From CBDDBH01 sp965225625 (lineage in GTDB: Bacteria; Pseudomonadota; Gammaproteobacteria; JADZEE01): a DNA stretch of 64,000 nt. The notes beneath the pieces were generated by a model. That model was not told the DNA's origin. It was given only the letters and a program-made list of their open reading frames with translations, and made no database searches. Below, in pieces: positions 52,225 to 62,078 of the stretch. Every line of letters begins with the position of its first letter. The stretch's first letter is position 1. Where the stretch lies: the NCBI GenBank assembly GCA_965225625.1, contig CBDDBH010000019.1, forward strand, positions 1-64,000, read 5' to 3'. The position numbers were made by a program, and so were the translations under genes.

Positions 52225-52959
52225 TTAACTGGCCTTTTTCATATCGATGGCCAGGACGTTGGCATACAACCAGAAGGCAATGAGACTGGCGAAGTAGACG
52301 ATGTCGCGAAAATCGATGACTCCTTTTTTGATGGAGTCGAAATGGGTCAGGAAACTGAAAGAGCCGACGACCTCGACGATGGCTTGCGGTGCCCAGCCTC
52401 GAAAGAAATCCAAAACCATGGCAAAGCCGCTCATGATGAAGCCGAAGCAGATTAGCAAGCTTATTACGAAGGCGATTACCTGATTCTTAGTCAGCGCTGA
52501 GATACAGGCACCGATTGCGAGAAAGCCGCCTGCCATTAGCAGGCTGCCAATGTAACCGGCGAGAATCACGGTGTTGTCCGGAGCACCGAGGTAGTTGACC
52601 GTCAGCCACATTGGAAATGTCATGACCAAGGCGATGGACGTGAAGCACCATGCGGCTAAAAATTTTCCGAGCACAGCCGCATACAGTGGTACTGGCAAGG
52701 TCATCAACAACTCAATTGTTCCGCTCTTGCGTTCCTCCGACCACAGACGCATGGAGATGGCAGGGATCAGAAACAGATACAGCCACGGGTGGAACCTGAA
52801 GAAAGTTTCCAAATCGGCTTGATTGCGTTCGTAAAACCCGCCGACATAGAACGTCATGATGCCCGTTAAAAACAAAAAAATTACGATGAAAACGTAAGCC
52901 ACAGGCGTTGAGAAATATGCCCTCAACTCACGTTTGAAGATGATCCACAAGATATTCAT
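52225..52959 (-). CDS. ABC-2 type permease, GldF-like
   Basis: A 244-residue permease with about six membrane segments: AYVFIVIFLFLTGIMTFYVGG near residue 20, LYLFLIPAISMRLWSEERKSGTIELL near 56-80, and further segments. The LWSEERKSGTIELLMTLPV block is the ABC-2 type signature. Located two bases from both the ATPase and the GldG-like gene. The transported substrate is not known. Confidence 0.88.
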   Translation of the reverse strand: MNILWIIFKRELRAYFSTPVAYVFIVIFLFLTGIMTFYVGGFYERNQADLETFFRFHPWLYLFLIPAISMRLWSEERKSGTIELLMTLPVPLYAAVLGKFLAAWCFTSIALVMTFPMWLTVNYLGAPDNTVILAGYIGSLLMAGGFLAIGACISALTKNQVIAFVISLLICFGFIMSGFAMVLDFFRGWAPQAIVEVVGSFSFLTHFDSIKKGVIDFRDIVYFASLIAFWLYANVLAIDMKKAS

Positions 52960-52961
52960 GG

Positions 52962-53930
52962 TTAGACTTGCGCGCTTGCTGGCGCGTTCTCCGGGCTAGT
53001 GACGGCGCGAAACACTTCGTCCAGGCGTCCGGTCTCGATGCGCCATTCGTCCAATTGCCAGCCATTGTCTCGGACCGTTTCGTGGACTGCCGAGGCAATA
53101 TCGGCGCCGCGTGTCGGTATAACGAATAATCGCTGCGATTTTTCGTCGCTGTCGCCGGGTTCGACAGCCTCGACTCCGGCCAGCGCCGTCAATTTTGCTT
53201 GCGCTTGTTGTGCAATGCTTACCGGTAAGGCCAGGCTGATGGCGTTGTGGAAACGCGATTTCGCAGCAAGCTCCAGTGGTGTGCCGGAAAATACCAGCGC
53301 GCCGTCGGCGATTATGATTACACGGTCGCAGACCGCATCAACCTCTTCCAGGATGTGGGTCGAGATAATGATGGCCTTGTCCTTGGCCATTTCCTTGATG
53401 AGAGTCCGTACCTCGTGTTTTTGATTGGGATCCAATCCGTCTGTTGGTTCGTCCAGGATGAGGACCTGTGGGTCATGAATGATCGCCTGGGCGACGCCGA
53501 CTCGGCGTTTGAAACCTTTCGATAGCGTTTCGATGCGTTGTTCAAGCACAGCGTTGAGATTAATCAGACGCACGGCATCAGCAATGCGCTGTTTCTTCCG
53601 CTCGCCGCGCAGACCACGGATATCAGCGACAAACTCGAGAAAACCCAAGGTCGTCATCTCCGCGTAGGATGGAGCGCCCTCCGGCAAATACCCAATTGCC
53701 GCTTTAAGTTGCAGCGGGCTGTCGATAACGTCGTGACCGCATACCGTGGCGCTGCCGCTGGTTGGGGCAATAAAACCGGCGATCATTTTCATGGTCGTGG
53801 ATTTGCCCGCGCCATTGGGTCCGAGAAAGCCGAGGACCTCGCCGCGTTGCACGCTGAAGGACACATCGCGCACGGCGTGCAAGGTGCCGAATTGTTTACT
53901 GAGGCCCTTTACTTCGATTGCAGCAGCCAT
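52962..53930 (-). CDS. ABC transporter ATP-binding protein, GldA-like
   Basis: A 322-residue ATPase. Walker A is GFLGPNGAGKSTTMKMIAG near residue 35, the signature LSKGFKRRVGVAQAI near 137, Walker B VLILDEPTDGLD near 157 and switch His in ISTHILEEV near 190. A C-terminal accessory region of about 90 residues follows, as in GldA/CcmA-type proteins. First gene of the operon ATPase - permease - GldG - DUF4340. Confidence 0.9.
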   Translation of the reverse strand: MAAAIEVKGLSKQFGTLHAVRDVSFSVQRGEVLGFLGPNGAGKSTTMKMIAGFIAPTSGSATVCGHDVIDSPLQLKAAIGYLPEGAPSYAEMTTLGFLEFVADIRGLRGERKKQRIADAVRLINLNAVLEQRIETLSKGFKRRVGVAQAIIHDPQVLILDEPTDGLDPNQKHEVRTLIKEMAKDKAIIISTHILEEVDAVCDRVIIIADGALVFSGTPLELAAKSRFHNAISLALPVSIAQQAQAKLTALAGVEAVEPGDSDEKSQRLFVIPTRGADIASAVHETVRDNGWQLDEWRIETGRLDEVFRAVTSPENAPASAQV

Positions 53931-54128
53931 GTTTTTTGGTCCTCAACGCTTGTTTCGATGTCCACGGGAGTTGCAGGGTACATCATTGCAACCGTAGGGC
54001 GGGCGAATATTTTCCATAGTCTTCCGGCCAGGTCAACCTGTCGCCGAAGCTTCTTTTGTCTGTTGGAAACACAAATAGTTCGCGGTATGACCGCGGCGAT
54101 TGCGGCGCGGAGTTTGACGCGGGGGCGG

Positions 54129-55541
54129 CTATAAACTCCGCCGAGAATGATCTGCAATCACTTGCGCGATGCAGCAACTCAATCTCTTTGCCGTTGGTAT
54201 GTGCAGGAATTCGTTGGGACCGTGGGCGTTCGCCTGCGGTCCGAGCACACCGGTGATCACGAATTGTGCGGCGGGAAATTTTTCACCGAGCATGCCCATA
54301 AAAGGAATGGTGCCGCCTTCACCCATGAACATAACGGGTGCCTCAAAAAACGTCTCGGATGCTCGGGCCAGAGATTCGTATAACCAGGCGTCCAGAGGCG
54401 GGGCGCTCCAGCCGCCAGCGACCCACTCCGGTTCGAAACTGACACGGGTTGCGTATGGCGGCTCGAACTCAAGCAAGGATTTTAGCGTCTGACTGGCGCC
54501 TACCGGGTCACAGGTGGGCGGTAACCGTAGCGAGATTTTGGCTGCAGTCATCGGCCGCAGTACGTTTCCGGCGTCAGCCAGTGACGGCAGTCCTGCGGCG
54601 CCCGTGACGCATAATGCGGGGCGCCAGGTGCGGTTCAAAATCAACTCCAGTGGGTCGGCCGTAAGCGGACTCACACCTTCCACGAACGGAAAGCGCTCAT
54701 ATAGCTGCTGTCCCAGCACGGCAGCCGCGGAGTGTGCCTGCTCAACGCGCTGCGGCGGGATCGCGACGTGAAACTCATCAGGCAGGATTGTGCCGGTGTG
54801 GGCATCTTCGATGCGTGAGAGAAGTTGCCGCAGTACCCGAAAACTGGTTGGAACAACGCCGCCGGCATCGCCGGAATGAACACCTTCGCTCAGCGCTTCG
54901 ACAGTTAGTGTTCCGCCGCACAGACCGCGCAACGACGTCGTACACCACAGCTGGTCATAATTGCCGCAGCCAGAGTCCAGACATACCACCAGATCGGGGT
55001 TGCCAATACGTGCGCGCAAAGCGTCGATGTAGTAGGGCAAATCATAGCTGCCGCTTTCCTCGCAAGATTCGATGATGACCAGGCAGCGCGCGTGCGGAAC
55101 GTTTTGTTCATGCAGGGCAGTGAGGGCGCACAGCGACGCGAACATTGCGTAGCCGTCGTCTGCGCCACCTCTCCCGTACAGCCGCTCGCCTTCCAGACGC
55201 GGCTGCCATGGCCCCAGACCTTCGCGCCAGCCCTGCATTTCCGGCTGTTTGTCGAGGTGTCCGTAGAGCAATACACAACCGCTGCCGGCCCCGGGGATGT
55301 CCATGAACAGCAGTGGAGTGCGGCCTGAAAGCCGTATCACTTCCAGCACCATACCAGGCGGCGCGTGCGCATCGGCCCAGGCACGAAACTGCTCGACAGC
55401 GGCTTCCATATGGCCGTGTGCTGCCCAATCCGGATCGAACAGCGGCGACTTGTTGGGGATGCGAATGTAGTCAGTGAGCGCGGGGATAATAGATGTGGCC
55501 CAGACTTCTGCGACGTGGCTGCTGATCCGTGCGGAATCCAT
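54129..55541 (-). CDS. M20 family metallopeptidase
   Basis: A 470-residue di-zinc peptidase or amidohydrolase. Metal and catalytic residues are visible: YGHLDKQPEM near residue 88 (H-x-D-x-QP), GRGGADDGYAMF near 125, the catalytic Glu pair in ESCEESGSYDL near 160, Asp in CLDSGCGN near 193, and the final His in NAHGPNEFLHIP near 445. The dimerisation insert lies between. Cytosolic. Specificity is unknown; dipeptides are common substrates in this family. The ATG at 55541 is used; an upstream frame adds 12 residues. Divergent from the kinase gene. Confidence 0.87.
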   Translation of the reverse strand: MDSARISSHVAEVWATSIIPALTDYIRIPNKSPLFDPDWAAHGHMEAAVEQFRAWADAHAPPGMVLEVIRLSGRTPLLFMDIPGAGSGCVLLYGHLDKQPEMQGWREGLGPWQPRLEGERLYGRGGADDGYAMFASLCALTALHEQNVPHARCLVIIESCEESGSYDLPYYIDALRARIGNPDLVVCLDSGCGNYDQLWCTTSLRGLCGGTLTVEALSEGVHSGDAGGVVPTSFRVLRQLLSRIEDAHTGTILPDEFHVAIPPQRVEQAHSAAAVLGQQLYERFPFVEGVSPLTADPLELILNRTWRPALCVTGAAGLPSLADAGNVLRPMTAAKISLRLPPTCDPVGASQTLKSLLEFEPPYATRVSFEPEWVAGGWSAPPLDAWLYESLARASETFFEAPVMFMGEGGTIPFMGMLGEKFPAAQFVITGVLGPQANAHGPNEFLHIPTAKRLSCCIAQVIADHSRRSL

Positions 55542-55664
55542 CTCCGGAAGTCTACCGGCGCCGTTCATTGGCCGCAAAATGCGCGGTGTTAAGTTGCTAG
55601 AGACACAAGCTTCGCCGAGAATTGAAACCCAGAATCCAATGCGCTAGCGCTTTCCCCCGACGAC

Positions 55665-58151
55665 GTGGCTGATCAAGAACATCGCAACTCGCTTCGAGCT
55701 GGACACCAGTTGCTCTGGTACAGAGTCGAAAAGATCCTCGGTCAGGGCGGGTTTGGCATTACCTACCTAGCCCACGACAAAAACCTCGATCAGGATGTGG
55801 CGGTCAAGGAATATCTGCCTGTGGAGTTATCGGTGCGCGACCAGGACTCGTCCGTGCATCCGGTGTCCGGTAAGCACGGTGAGCAGTACAAATGGGGACT
55901 CGAGCGTTTCATCAGTGAGGCGCGAACGCTGGCGAAATTCAACCACGACCATGTGGTGCGGGTGCTCTCGGTGTTCGAGGAGAACAACACTGCCTACATG
56001 GTCATGCAGTACGAGGAAGGCGAAAGTCTGCAGGAGGTGCTGCAACGTCGCAAAACAATGGAGGAAGACGAACTACGCGGCATTCTGATGCCATTGCTGG
56101 ATGGCCTGGAAAAGGTACACGAACAGGGGTTTATCCACCGTGACATAAAGCCGGCAAATATTTTTATTCGCACCGACGGCAGCGCGGTGCTGTTGGACTT
56201 CGGTTCGGCGCGCCAGGCGCTAGGTGGTCAAACGCGCACGCTTACCAGCGTAGTGTCACCCGGTTACGCGCCTTTTGAACAGTATTTCAGCAAGAGCGAT
56301 AAACAAGGTCCGTGGACCGATATTTACGGCGTTGGGGCGACACTTTATCGCGCGGTGGTGGGTGTCGCACCGATCGACGCCATCATGCGCAGTGAGGCGA
56401 TCCTGAAAACGCGTAACGATACGATCGTCACGGCGCAGGAAGCTGGCGCGGGGCGTTACTCGGTCGCGTTTCTGCAGGCCATCGATCACGCTATCAGTTT
56501 TCAGGAAACGCAACGACCGCGCACTATTGCCGAATGGCGTGCCGAGCTTGAAGGCGCGGTAGCCGTTGCACCGCAGCCACCGGCGCCCGTTTCTGAGCAA
56601 GTGCCGGTATCGCGCACTTTCCGACCGGTGCAAGCGGCCGATACCCGCCCGGGTACACAACACAGTTTGCAACCCGGCACACACCCGAATACGGGACCGG
56701 GCACCCAACCCAGTACCCAACCGGCGACGTCCCCGCCCGTCAGTCAGGAAGTCATTTATTCGCAGGCGCCGCCGCCGCGCAAAGGCTCCTTCCTCTGGGG
56801 CGTGCTCAGCACCGTACTGGTGGTCGGGATCGCAGCGGGCGTTTGGGTCTATCGCGCGCCCATCGGCGCATGGCTGCTGAGTCATGATATCGGCGGCGAT
56901 TCGACCAGCGTCGAAGCTCGTGATGAACGCGAAACCAAGATCGCCGCCATGCGCCAGGCCGCCGAGGAGGCGCGACGGGAACGGGATCTGCGCGAAGGCT
57001 GGGAAAAGGAACGCGAAAAGGCAGAAGCGAAACGGCAGCAGGAACTCGCCGCGCAGCAAAGCAAAGCCAAACGTCAGGCGGCGCAGAAACGAGGGTTGAA
57101 AATTGCTGAACTACTCGAGCAAGCACAAACCGACATCGACGCTCAGCGACTAACTTCTCCCCCGGGCAATAATGCTCTGGGAAAATATCGTCAAGTGATT
57201 GCCATTGATAGCAGCAACACGCAAGCACGCAGCGGGCTTAAACGATTACTCAATCGCTACGAGCAAATGATAAAAGAGTCGGCCGCTAAGGGTCGGATCA
57301 AGGAAGCCAACAATTATCTGCAACAAGCCGCAGCCCTCAACCCCGACGCAAAATGGCAGGCCACCCAGCAGGGGCGCATCGATGCCAAGAAACAGACCGC
57401 CCGGCGCAACGAAGAATTCCGCACGCTCATTGCCGAGGCGCAGGCGCACATGCAAGCCGGACGATTCGTTGAGCCCGAAGGCGCTAACGCTTTTGCTGCC
57501 TATAAACGCGCTGCTGCGCTCGTGCCACGGTCCGGCGCGGTAAAGCAGGGTTTTATCGATCTGGGCAATCAGCTTCTGGAATTATCGGATGAAGCATCGA
57601 CCAACGATGACTTCGCTTTGGCATATTCTTATCTCGATATGGCTGAGGAACTCCTGCCTGCTCGGCCCGAGATAAAGAACGCACGCAGGTTCGTAGGCAT
57701 CCGCGAGCTTTCCTACGAACAGGAACAGCGTCGAATGTCGGAGCAGCAACGCGAACAAGAGCAGGCGGCAGCCCAGGAAGCGTTTCTCGCCGAGCAATTG
57801 GCGCGCGCCCAGCAGCGCGCAGAGCAGCAGCCCTATGCTGGCGGTGCTCGCTGGGGCGCGATCGCTTATTCAGCAAGCGGGGCATACGGCAGCGGTTGGG
57901 ATTTTCCTAATCCAGCGGGCGCGGAGAATCGAGCACTGTCGGAATGCCGTGAACATGATTCGGGCTGTGAAGTCAAAGCGACATTTAGTGACTGTGGTGC
58001 GCTGGCCGATGCGAAAGACGGTTCCTGGGGATGGGCTTCACGGGCCAATCTCGGCGAGGCCAAGGCGGCTGCGCTGGCGGCGTGTCACGCTTACACCAAC
58101 CAGCGCTGTGAGGTTCGCACTGGGTTCTGCGCCAATGGGAGTACCTTCTGA
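55665..58151 (+). CDS. Membrane-anchored Ser/Thr protein kinase with TPR-like repeats and DUF4189 domain
   Basis: An 828-residue Hanks-type kinase. The N-terminal kinase domain (about 18-280) has GQGGFGITYLAHD, VAVKEYLP, catalytic HRDIKPANIF and DFGSARQ. A Thr/Pro/Gly-rich linker (about 325-360) leads to one membrane helix near 373-395. The periplasmic part has a coiled coil and two repeats of about 110 residues, alike in TSPPGNNALGKYRQVIAID and VEPEGANAFAAYKRAAALV. A DUF4189 domain with six cysteines (about 722-827) ends it. The layout suggests sensing of an outside signal. GTG start without a clear ribosome site. The stop overlaps the next start by one base. Confidence 0.88.
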   Translation: MADQEHRNSLRAGHQLLWYRVEKILGQGGFGITYLAHDKNLDQDVAVKEYLPVELSVRDQDSSVHPVSGKHGEQYKWGLERFISEARTLAKFNHDHVVRVLSVFEENNTAYMVMQYEEGESLQEVLQRRKTMEEDELRGILMPLLDGLEKVHEQGFIHRDIKPANIFIRTDGSAVLLDFGSARQALGGQTRTLTSVVSPGYAPFEQYFSKSDKQGPWTDIYGVGATLYRAVVGVAPIDAIMRSEAILKTRNDTIVTAQEAGAGRYSVAFLQAIDHAISFQETQRPRTIAEWRAELEGAVAVAPQPPAPVSEQVPVSRTFRPVQAADTRPGTQHSLQPGTHPNTGPGTQPSTQPATSPPVSQEVIYSQAPPPRKGSFLWGVLSTVLVVGIAAGVWVYRAPIGAWLLSHDIGGDSTSVEARDERETKIAAMRQAAEEARRERDLREGWEKEREKAEAKRQQELAAQQSKAKRQAAQKRGLKIAELLEQAQTDIDAQRLTSPPGNNALGKYRQVIAIDSSNTQARSGLKRLLNRYEQMIKESAAKGRIKEANNYLQQAAALNPDAKWQATQQGRIDAKKQTARRNEEFRTLIAEAQAHMQAGRFVEPEGANAFAAYKRAAALVPRSGAVKQGFIDLGNQLLELSDEASTNDDFALAYSYLDMAEELLPARPEIKNARRFVGIRELSYEQEQRRMSEQQREQEQAAAQEAFLAEQLARAQQRAEQQPYAGGARWGAIAYSASGAYGSGWDFPNPAGAENRALSECREHDSGCEVKATFSDCGALADAKDGSWGWASRANLGEAKAAALAACHAYTNQRCEVRTGFCANGSTF

Positions 58152-58681
58152 TGACAATTCGCAGCTTCGACGGAGCCACTCCCCAGTTCCCCGCGTCGGC
58201 CTATATTGATGAATTGGCCGTCCTTATCGGTAATGTAACGCTTGGCGAAGATGTGTCTATTTGGCCGATGGTGGTTGTACGCGGTGATGTCAACTCGATC
58301 CGGATAGATGCGCGTTCAAATATCCAGGACGGCAGTGTGCTACACGTCAACCACGCCGGAGAGTACTCGCCCGAAGGGTCGCCGCTGCACATCGGCAGCT
58401 CGGTGACTGTCGGGCATCGGGTCATGCTACACGGTTGCACCATTGCCGATATGTGTCTTATTGGCATGGGATCGACGGTAATGGATTACTCGATCATCGA
58501 ATCTCACACTATCATTGGCGCAGGTAGCCTGGTGCCGCCGGGTAAGACCCTTCAAAGCGGTTACCTGTGGAAAGGTTCGCCGGTCAAACGTGCGCGGGCG
58601 TTGAGCGAAGCTGAGATCGCGCAAATTGAATACTCTGCCGATCATTATGCGTTACTGAAAGATCGATACCGCAGCCTTTAA
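58151..58681 (+). CDS. Gamma-class carbonic anhydrase family protein (YrdA-like)
   Basis: A 176-residue left-handed beta-helix protein built of hexapeptide repeats (VTLGEDVSIWPMVVVRGDVNSI, then further turns to about residue 140). The metal-ligand histidines are placed in VLHVNHAG near 65 and VGHRVMLHGCTI near 87-95. It matches the YrdA / gamma-CA-like family, whose members may or may not hydrate CO2. Its ATG shares one base with the stop of the kinase gene, so the two are translationally coupled. Confidence 0.92.
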   Translation: MTIRSFDGATPQFPASAYIDELAVLIGNVTLGEDVSIWPMVVVRGDVNSIRIDARSNIQDGSVLHVNHAGEYSPEGSPLHIGSSVTVGHRVMLHGCTIADMCLIGMGSTVMDYSIIESHTIIGAGSLVPPGKTLQSGYLWKGSPVKRARALSEAEIAQIEYSADHYALLKDRYRSL

Positions 58682-58701
58682 CAGGGGCTGGAGAACTGCA
58701 A

Positions 58702-60594
58702 ATGCAACATCCGAAGAATTTTGACGTTATCGTTGTCGGCGGAGGCCATGCGGGTACAGAGGCGGCACTTGCCGCGGCGCGAATGGGGTGTCAAACGCTA
58801 CTGCTGACGCAAAGCGTCGAGACCCTCGGTCAGATGTCATGCAACCCGGCTATCGGAGGTATCGGCAAAGGCCATCTTGTGCGCGAAATAGACGCATTAG
58901 GCGGAATCATGGGGAAGGCGGCGGATTGCTGCGGCATTCAATTTCGCCGCCTCAATGCACGCAAGGGACCGGCGGTGCGCGCCACGCGGGCCCAGATTGA
59001 CAGAACGATGTACCGTAGTGCGATTCGCCAGGCGCTCGAATCATCGCCTAATCTCAGTATCTTTCAGCAATCCGTGAACGATCTCGTGCTCAAGGGTGAC
59101 CGGGTCGCGGGTGTGGTAACGCAAATGGGACTACAGTTCCACGCGGCCACCGTGGTAATGACGGTCGGCACCTTTCTCGACGGACGTATTCATGTCGGTG
59201 AGGCGAACTACGCTGGTGGGCGCGCCGGTGATCCGCCGTCGACGGCCCTGGCGCAGCGCCTGCGCGAACTGCCATTTCGGGTCGGACGCCTGAAAACCGG
59301 CACACCACCGCGCATCGACGGTGCGACAATCGACTATTCGCAGCTTCAGGTTCAGCCTGGGGATTCGCCGCCGCCCTGGTTCTCGTTCACGCGCACAGGT
59401 GTGTCGAGGGCGGCTCAGATCCCCTGTCACATCACGGCAACCAATGAACGCACACACGCGATAATTCGAAATGCGTTGCATCGTTCGCCTATGTACAACG
59501 GCAGTATCGAAAGCACCGGACCACGCTATTGCCCGTCTATCGAAGATAAGGTCGTACGCTTTGCCGATAAAAGCGCGCATCAGATCTTTGTGGAGCCGGA
59601 GGGACTGTCCACTCGCGAAGTCTATCCCAACGGCATCTCCACATCGTTGCCATTCGATGTGCAGTATGAGTTGGTTCGCAGCATGCTGGGTTTTGAAAAT
59701 GCGCACATAACCCGCCCGGGATACGCGATCGAATACGATTATTTTGATCCGCGCGATTTGCGCTCAACGTTGGAAACAAAACATGTCCAAAACCTGTTTT
59801 TTGCCGGCCAGATCAACGGCACTACCGGCTATGAAGAAGCTGCCGCGCAAGGTCTGGTCGCCGGCGCCAATGCAGCGTGCAAAGTTCTGGGACTGGAACG
59901 CTGGACTCTAGGGCGCGACGAAGCCTACATCGGCGTTTTGATCGATGATTTGGTCACGCGTGGTACCACTGAACCGTATCGCATGTTCACCAGCCGCGCG
60001 GAATATCGTCTGCTGCTGCGCGAGGACAACGCCGATCTGCGCCTACGGCCGCGGGCATACGCATTAGGGCTGATCGACGAGAATTGTTGGCGGGCGTTTG
60101 TCGATAAACGGGATGCAATCGAACAAGAGCAACAACGTTTGGAGACTACCTGGATACAACCCGACAGCGCGCCGCCAGGCGAGATCGCGCGCGTACTCGG
60201 TCAAGCATTGCGGCACGAACATTCGCTGGCCGATTTATTGCGGCGTCCCGAAGTCTCCTACCACGCTTTGATGAGTCTGGCGGTAGCCGGACCGGCAATA
60301 CACGATCCGGACATAGTCGAGCAGATCGAAATTCAAGCGCGTTATGCCGGCTACATCGAACGTCAGCGTGACGAGATCTCCAGAACGCGCAAGCAAGAGA
60401 ACACACCGTTATCGGTGGACCTGGATTATTCGCAAGTCAAAGGCTTGTCGAATGAGGTGGTGCAAAAGCTGACGGCTTACCGACCCGAGACGATTGGCCA
60501 GGCCTCTCGGATCTCGGGGATAACACCAGTGGCGATTTCATTGTTACTGGTATTTCTGAAACACCGGCAGACCACACTTCGCAAGAGCGCGTGA
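58702..60594 (+). CDS. mnmG: tRNA uridine-5-carboxymethylaminomethyl modification enzyme MnmG
   Basis: FAD/NADH enzyme that, with MnmE, modifies U34 of several tRNAs. The FAD motif VVGGGHAGTEAALAAARMG lies near residue 10-28. The family block SCNPAIGGIGKGHLVREIDALGG is at 47-69, GRLKTGTPPRIDG near 195-210 and FFAGQINGTTGYEEAAAQGL near 370. The C-terminal helical MnmE/tRNA-binding domain ends the 630 residues. It heads the mnmG-rsmG-parA-parB block that is usually near the chromosome origin. Confidence 0.97.
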   Translation: MQHPKNFDVIVVGGGHAGTEAALAAARMGCQTLLLTQSVETLGQMSCNPAIGGIGKGHLVREIDALGGIMGKAADCCGIQFRRLNARKGPAVRATRAQIDRTMYRSAIRQALESSPNLSIFQQSVNDLVLKGDRVAGVVTQMGLQFHAATVVMTVGTFLDGRIHVGEANYAGGRAGDPPSTALAQRLRELPFRVGRLKTGTPPRIDGATIDYSQLQVQPGDSPPPWFSFTRTGVSRAAQIPCHITATNERTHAIIRNALHRSPMYNGSIESTGPRYCPSIEDKVVRFADKSAHQIFVEPEGLSTREVYPNGISTSLPFDVQYELVRSMLGFENAHITRPGYAIEYDYFDPRDLRSTLETKHVQNLFFAGQINGTTGYEEAAAQGLVAGANAACKVLGLERWTLGRDEAYIGVLIDDLVTRGTTEPYRMFTSRAEYRLLLREDNADLRLRPRAYALGLIDENCWRAFVDKRDAIEQEQQRLETTWIQPDSAPPGEIARVLGQALRHEHSLADLLRRPEVSYHALMSLAVAGPAIHDPDIVEQIEIQARYAGYIERQRDEISRTRKQENTPLSVDLDYSQVKGLSNEVVQKLTAYRPETIGQASRISGITPVAISLLLVFLKHRQTTLRKSA

Positions 60595-60625
60595 AGTGCA
60601 TCACCCGGCGCGGGCTGGGACGCCT

Positions 60626-61246
60626 GTGAGCACGAGTGAAGCAGCGCTGCAGCACGGACTTCAAGAACTGGGGCTGACAACTGGTCTTGTTGCGCCGTTG
60701 GAGCACTACATGGCGCTGTTGCGCAAATGGAATCGACGCGTCAATCTGGTGGGTACTGCTGAAACTGAAAGACTTATCACCCATCATATTCTCGACAGTC
60801 TGGTGCTGGTGCCTTACATCAAGGCGGCTCGAGTACTGGATGTGGGCAGTGGTGCCGGGTTGCCCGGTTTATTGCTCGCGTTAGCGCTGCCTGAAGTGCA
60901 GTTTGTACTGCTGGACAGTAAGGCTAAGAAAATTCCATTCTTGCAGCAGGCGATTCTGGAGTTGAATATGCACAACGCGGTTCCCGTACTTGGGCGTGTA
61001 CAAGACTACGTAGCCGACGCTCCGTTTCCGGCCATAACCGCCAGGGCGTTTGGGTCGCTGCGTCGTTTGTATGATGCCACGAGTGGCGTGCGCAACCACG
61101 ACAGCAGATATTTCGCGATGAAAGGCAAGTGGCCTTATGCAGAGATCACGCAGTTCGACAGTGACCAGCATGAGGTGGAAGTTGTGCGCTTGCAGGTGCC
61201 TGGGATCAGCGCTGAGCGTCATCTCGTGATCCTTAGTGAACACTGA
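60626..61246 (+). CDS. rsmG: 16S rRNA (guanine527-N7)-methyltransferase RsmG
   Basis: SAM-dependent methyltransferase acting on G527 of 16S rRNA; loss gives low-level streptomycin resistance. It has KWNRRVNLVGTAE near residue 30, HHILDSL near 50, the SAM motif VLDVGSGAGLPGLLLAL near 63-79 and ITARAFGSL near 132. At 206 residues from the GTG at 60626 it matches the E. coli protein in length. A GTG at 60596 directly after mnmG would add ten residues and cannot be excluded. Confidence 0.94.
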   Translation: MSTSEAALQHGLQELGLTTGLVAPLEHYMALLRKWNRRVNLVGTAETERLITHHILDSLVLVPYIKAARVLDVGSGAGLPGLLLALALPEVQFVLLDSKAKKIPFLQQAILELNMHNAVPVLGRVQDYVADAPFPAITARAFGSLRRLYDATSGVRNHDSRYFAMKGKWPYAEITQFDSDQHEVEVVRLQVPGISAERHLVILSEH

Positions 61247-61298
61247 CTATGCAATAATCCACGGCCCGGAGATTGCCGGATTAAGCAACATTTGAATC

Positions 61299-62078
61299 AT
61301 GACTAAAATATTCGCAATTGCGAATCAAAAAGGCGGGGTTGGAAAAACAACCACAAGCGTCAATCTCGCAGCTTCGCTGGCGGCAACCAAGCGTCGGGTT
61401 TTGCTGATCGATCTCGATCCTCAGGGCAATGCGACGATGGGCAGCGGTGTCGAGAAACTCGATCTCGAGGCATCCAGCTACGACGTTCTGATGGAAGAAG
61501 CCAGTATTGAGCAGGCGCGCATACGCCCGCAGGAGGTCGGCTATGATCTACTGCCGGCGAATAACGATCTAACCGGCGCGGAGGTCGGTTTACTCGATGA
61601 ACTTGGCAGGGAGCTGAAGCTCAAGTCAGCGTTACAGCCGACCATGGGTGAGTACGATTATGTGATCATCGACTGTCCACCGGCTCTTAACATGTTGACT
61701 GTCAATGCACTAGTCGCAGCGCAGTCGGTCATCATCCCGATGCAATGCGAATACTATGCCTTGGAAGGACTCTCGGCGCTGCTCAATACGGTTGAAAAAA
61801 TCCGCAAGTTTCTAAACCCCGACCTCAAAATAGAGGGCTTGCTGCGCACCATGTTCGATCCGCGCAATAATTTGGCAAATCAGGTCTCGGCGCAGCTATT
61901 GGAGCATTTCGGCGAGAAAGTGTATCGCACCGTTATTCCCCGCAATATCCGCCTGGCGGAAGCACCCAGTCACGGATTACCAGCATTGTTGTACGATAAG
62001 TCATCAAGCGGCGCCGTCGCCTATCTGGCGCTGGCGGGCGAAATGCTGCGCAAAGACGACGGGAGAGGCCTGCAATGA
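61299..62078 (+). CDS. parA: Chromosome partitioning ATPase ParA (Soj)
   Basis: A 259-residue deviant Walker-type ATPase for chromosome segregation. Walker A is KGGVGKTTTSVNLAASL at residues 11-27, the A' motif LLIDLDPQGNATMG near 40 and Walker B DYVIIDCPPAL near 118. There is no N-terminal helix-turn-helix, so this is the chromosomal (type Ib-like) form. The stop overlaps the parB start by four bases. Confidence 0.96.
   Translation: MTKIFAIANQKGGVGKTTTSVNLAASLAATKRRVLLIDLDPQGNATMGSGVEKLDLEASSYDVLMEEASIEQARIRPQEVGYDLLPANNDLTGAEVGLLDELGRELKLKSALQPTMGEYDYVIIDCPPALNMLTVNALVAAQSVIIPMQCEYYALEGLSALLNTVEKIRKFLNPDLKIEGLLRTMFDPRNNLANQVSAQLLEHFGEKVYRTVIPRNIRLAEAPSHGLPALLYDKSSSGAVAYLALAGEMLRKDDGRGLQ

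Noticed and set aside
59131..59706. 191-codon minus-strand frame inside mnmG
   Set aside because: Antisense shadow of a highly conserved gene with no domain or ribosome site.
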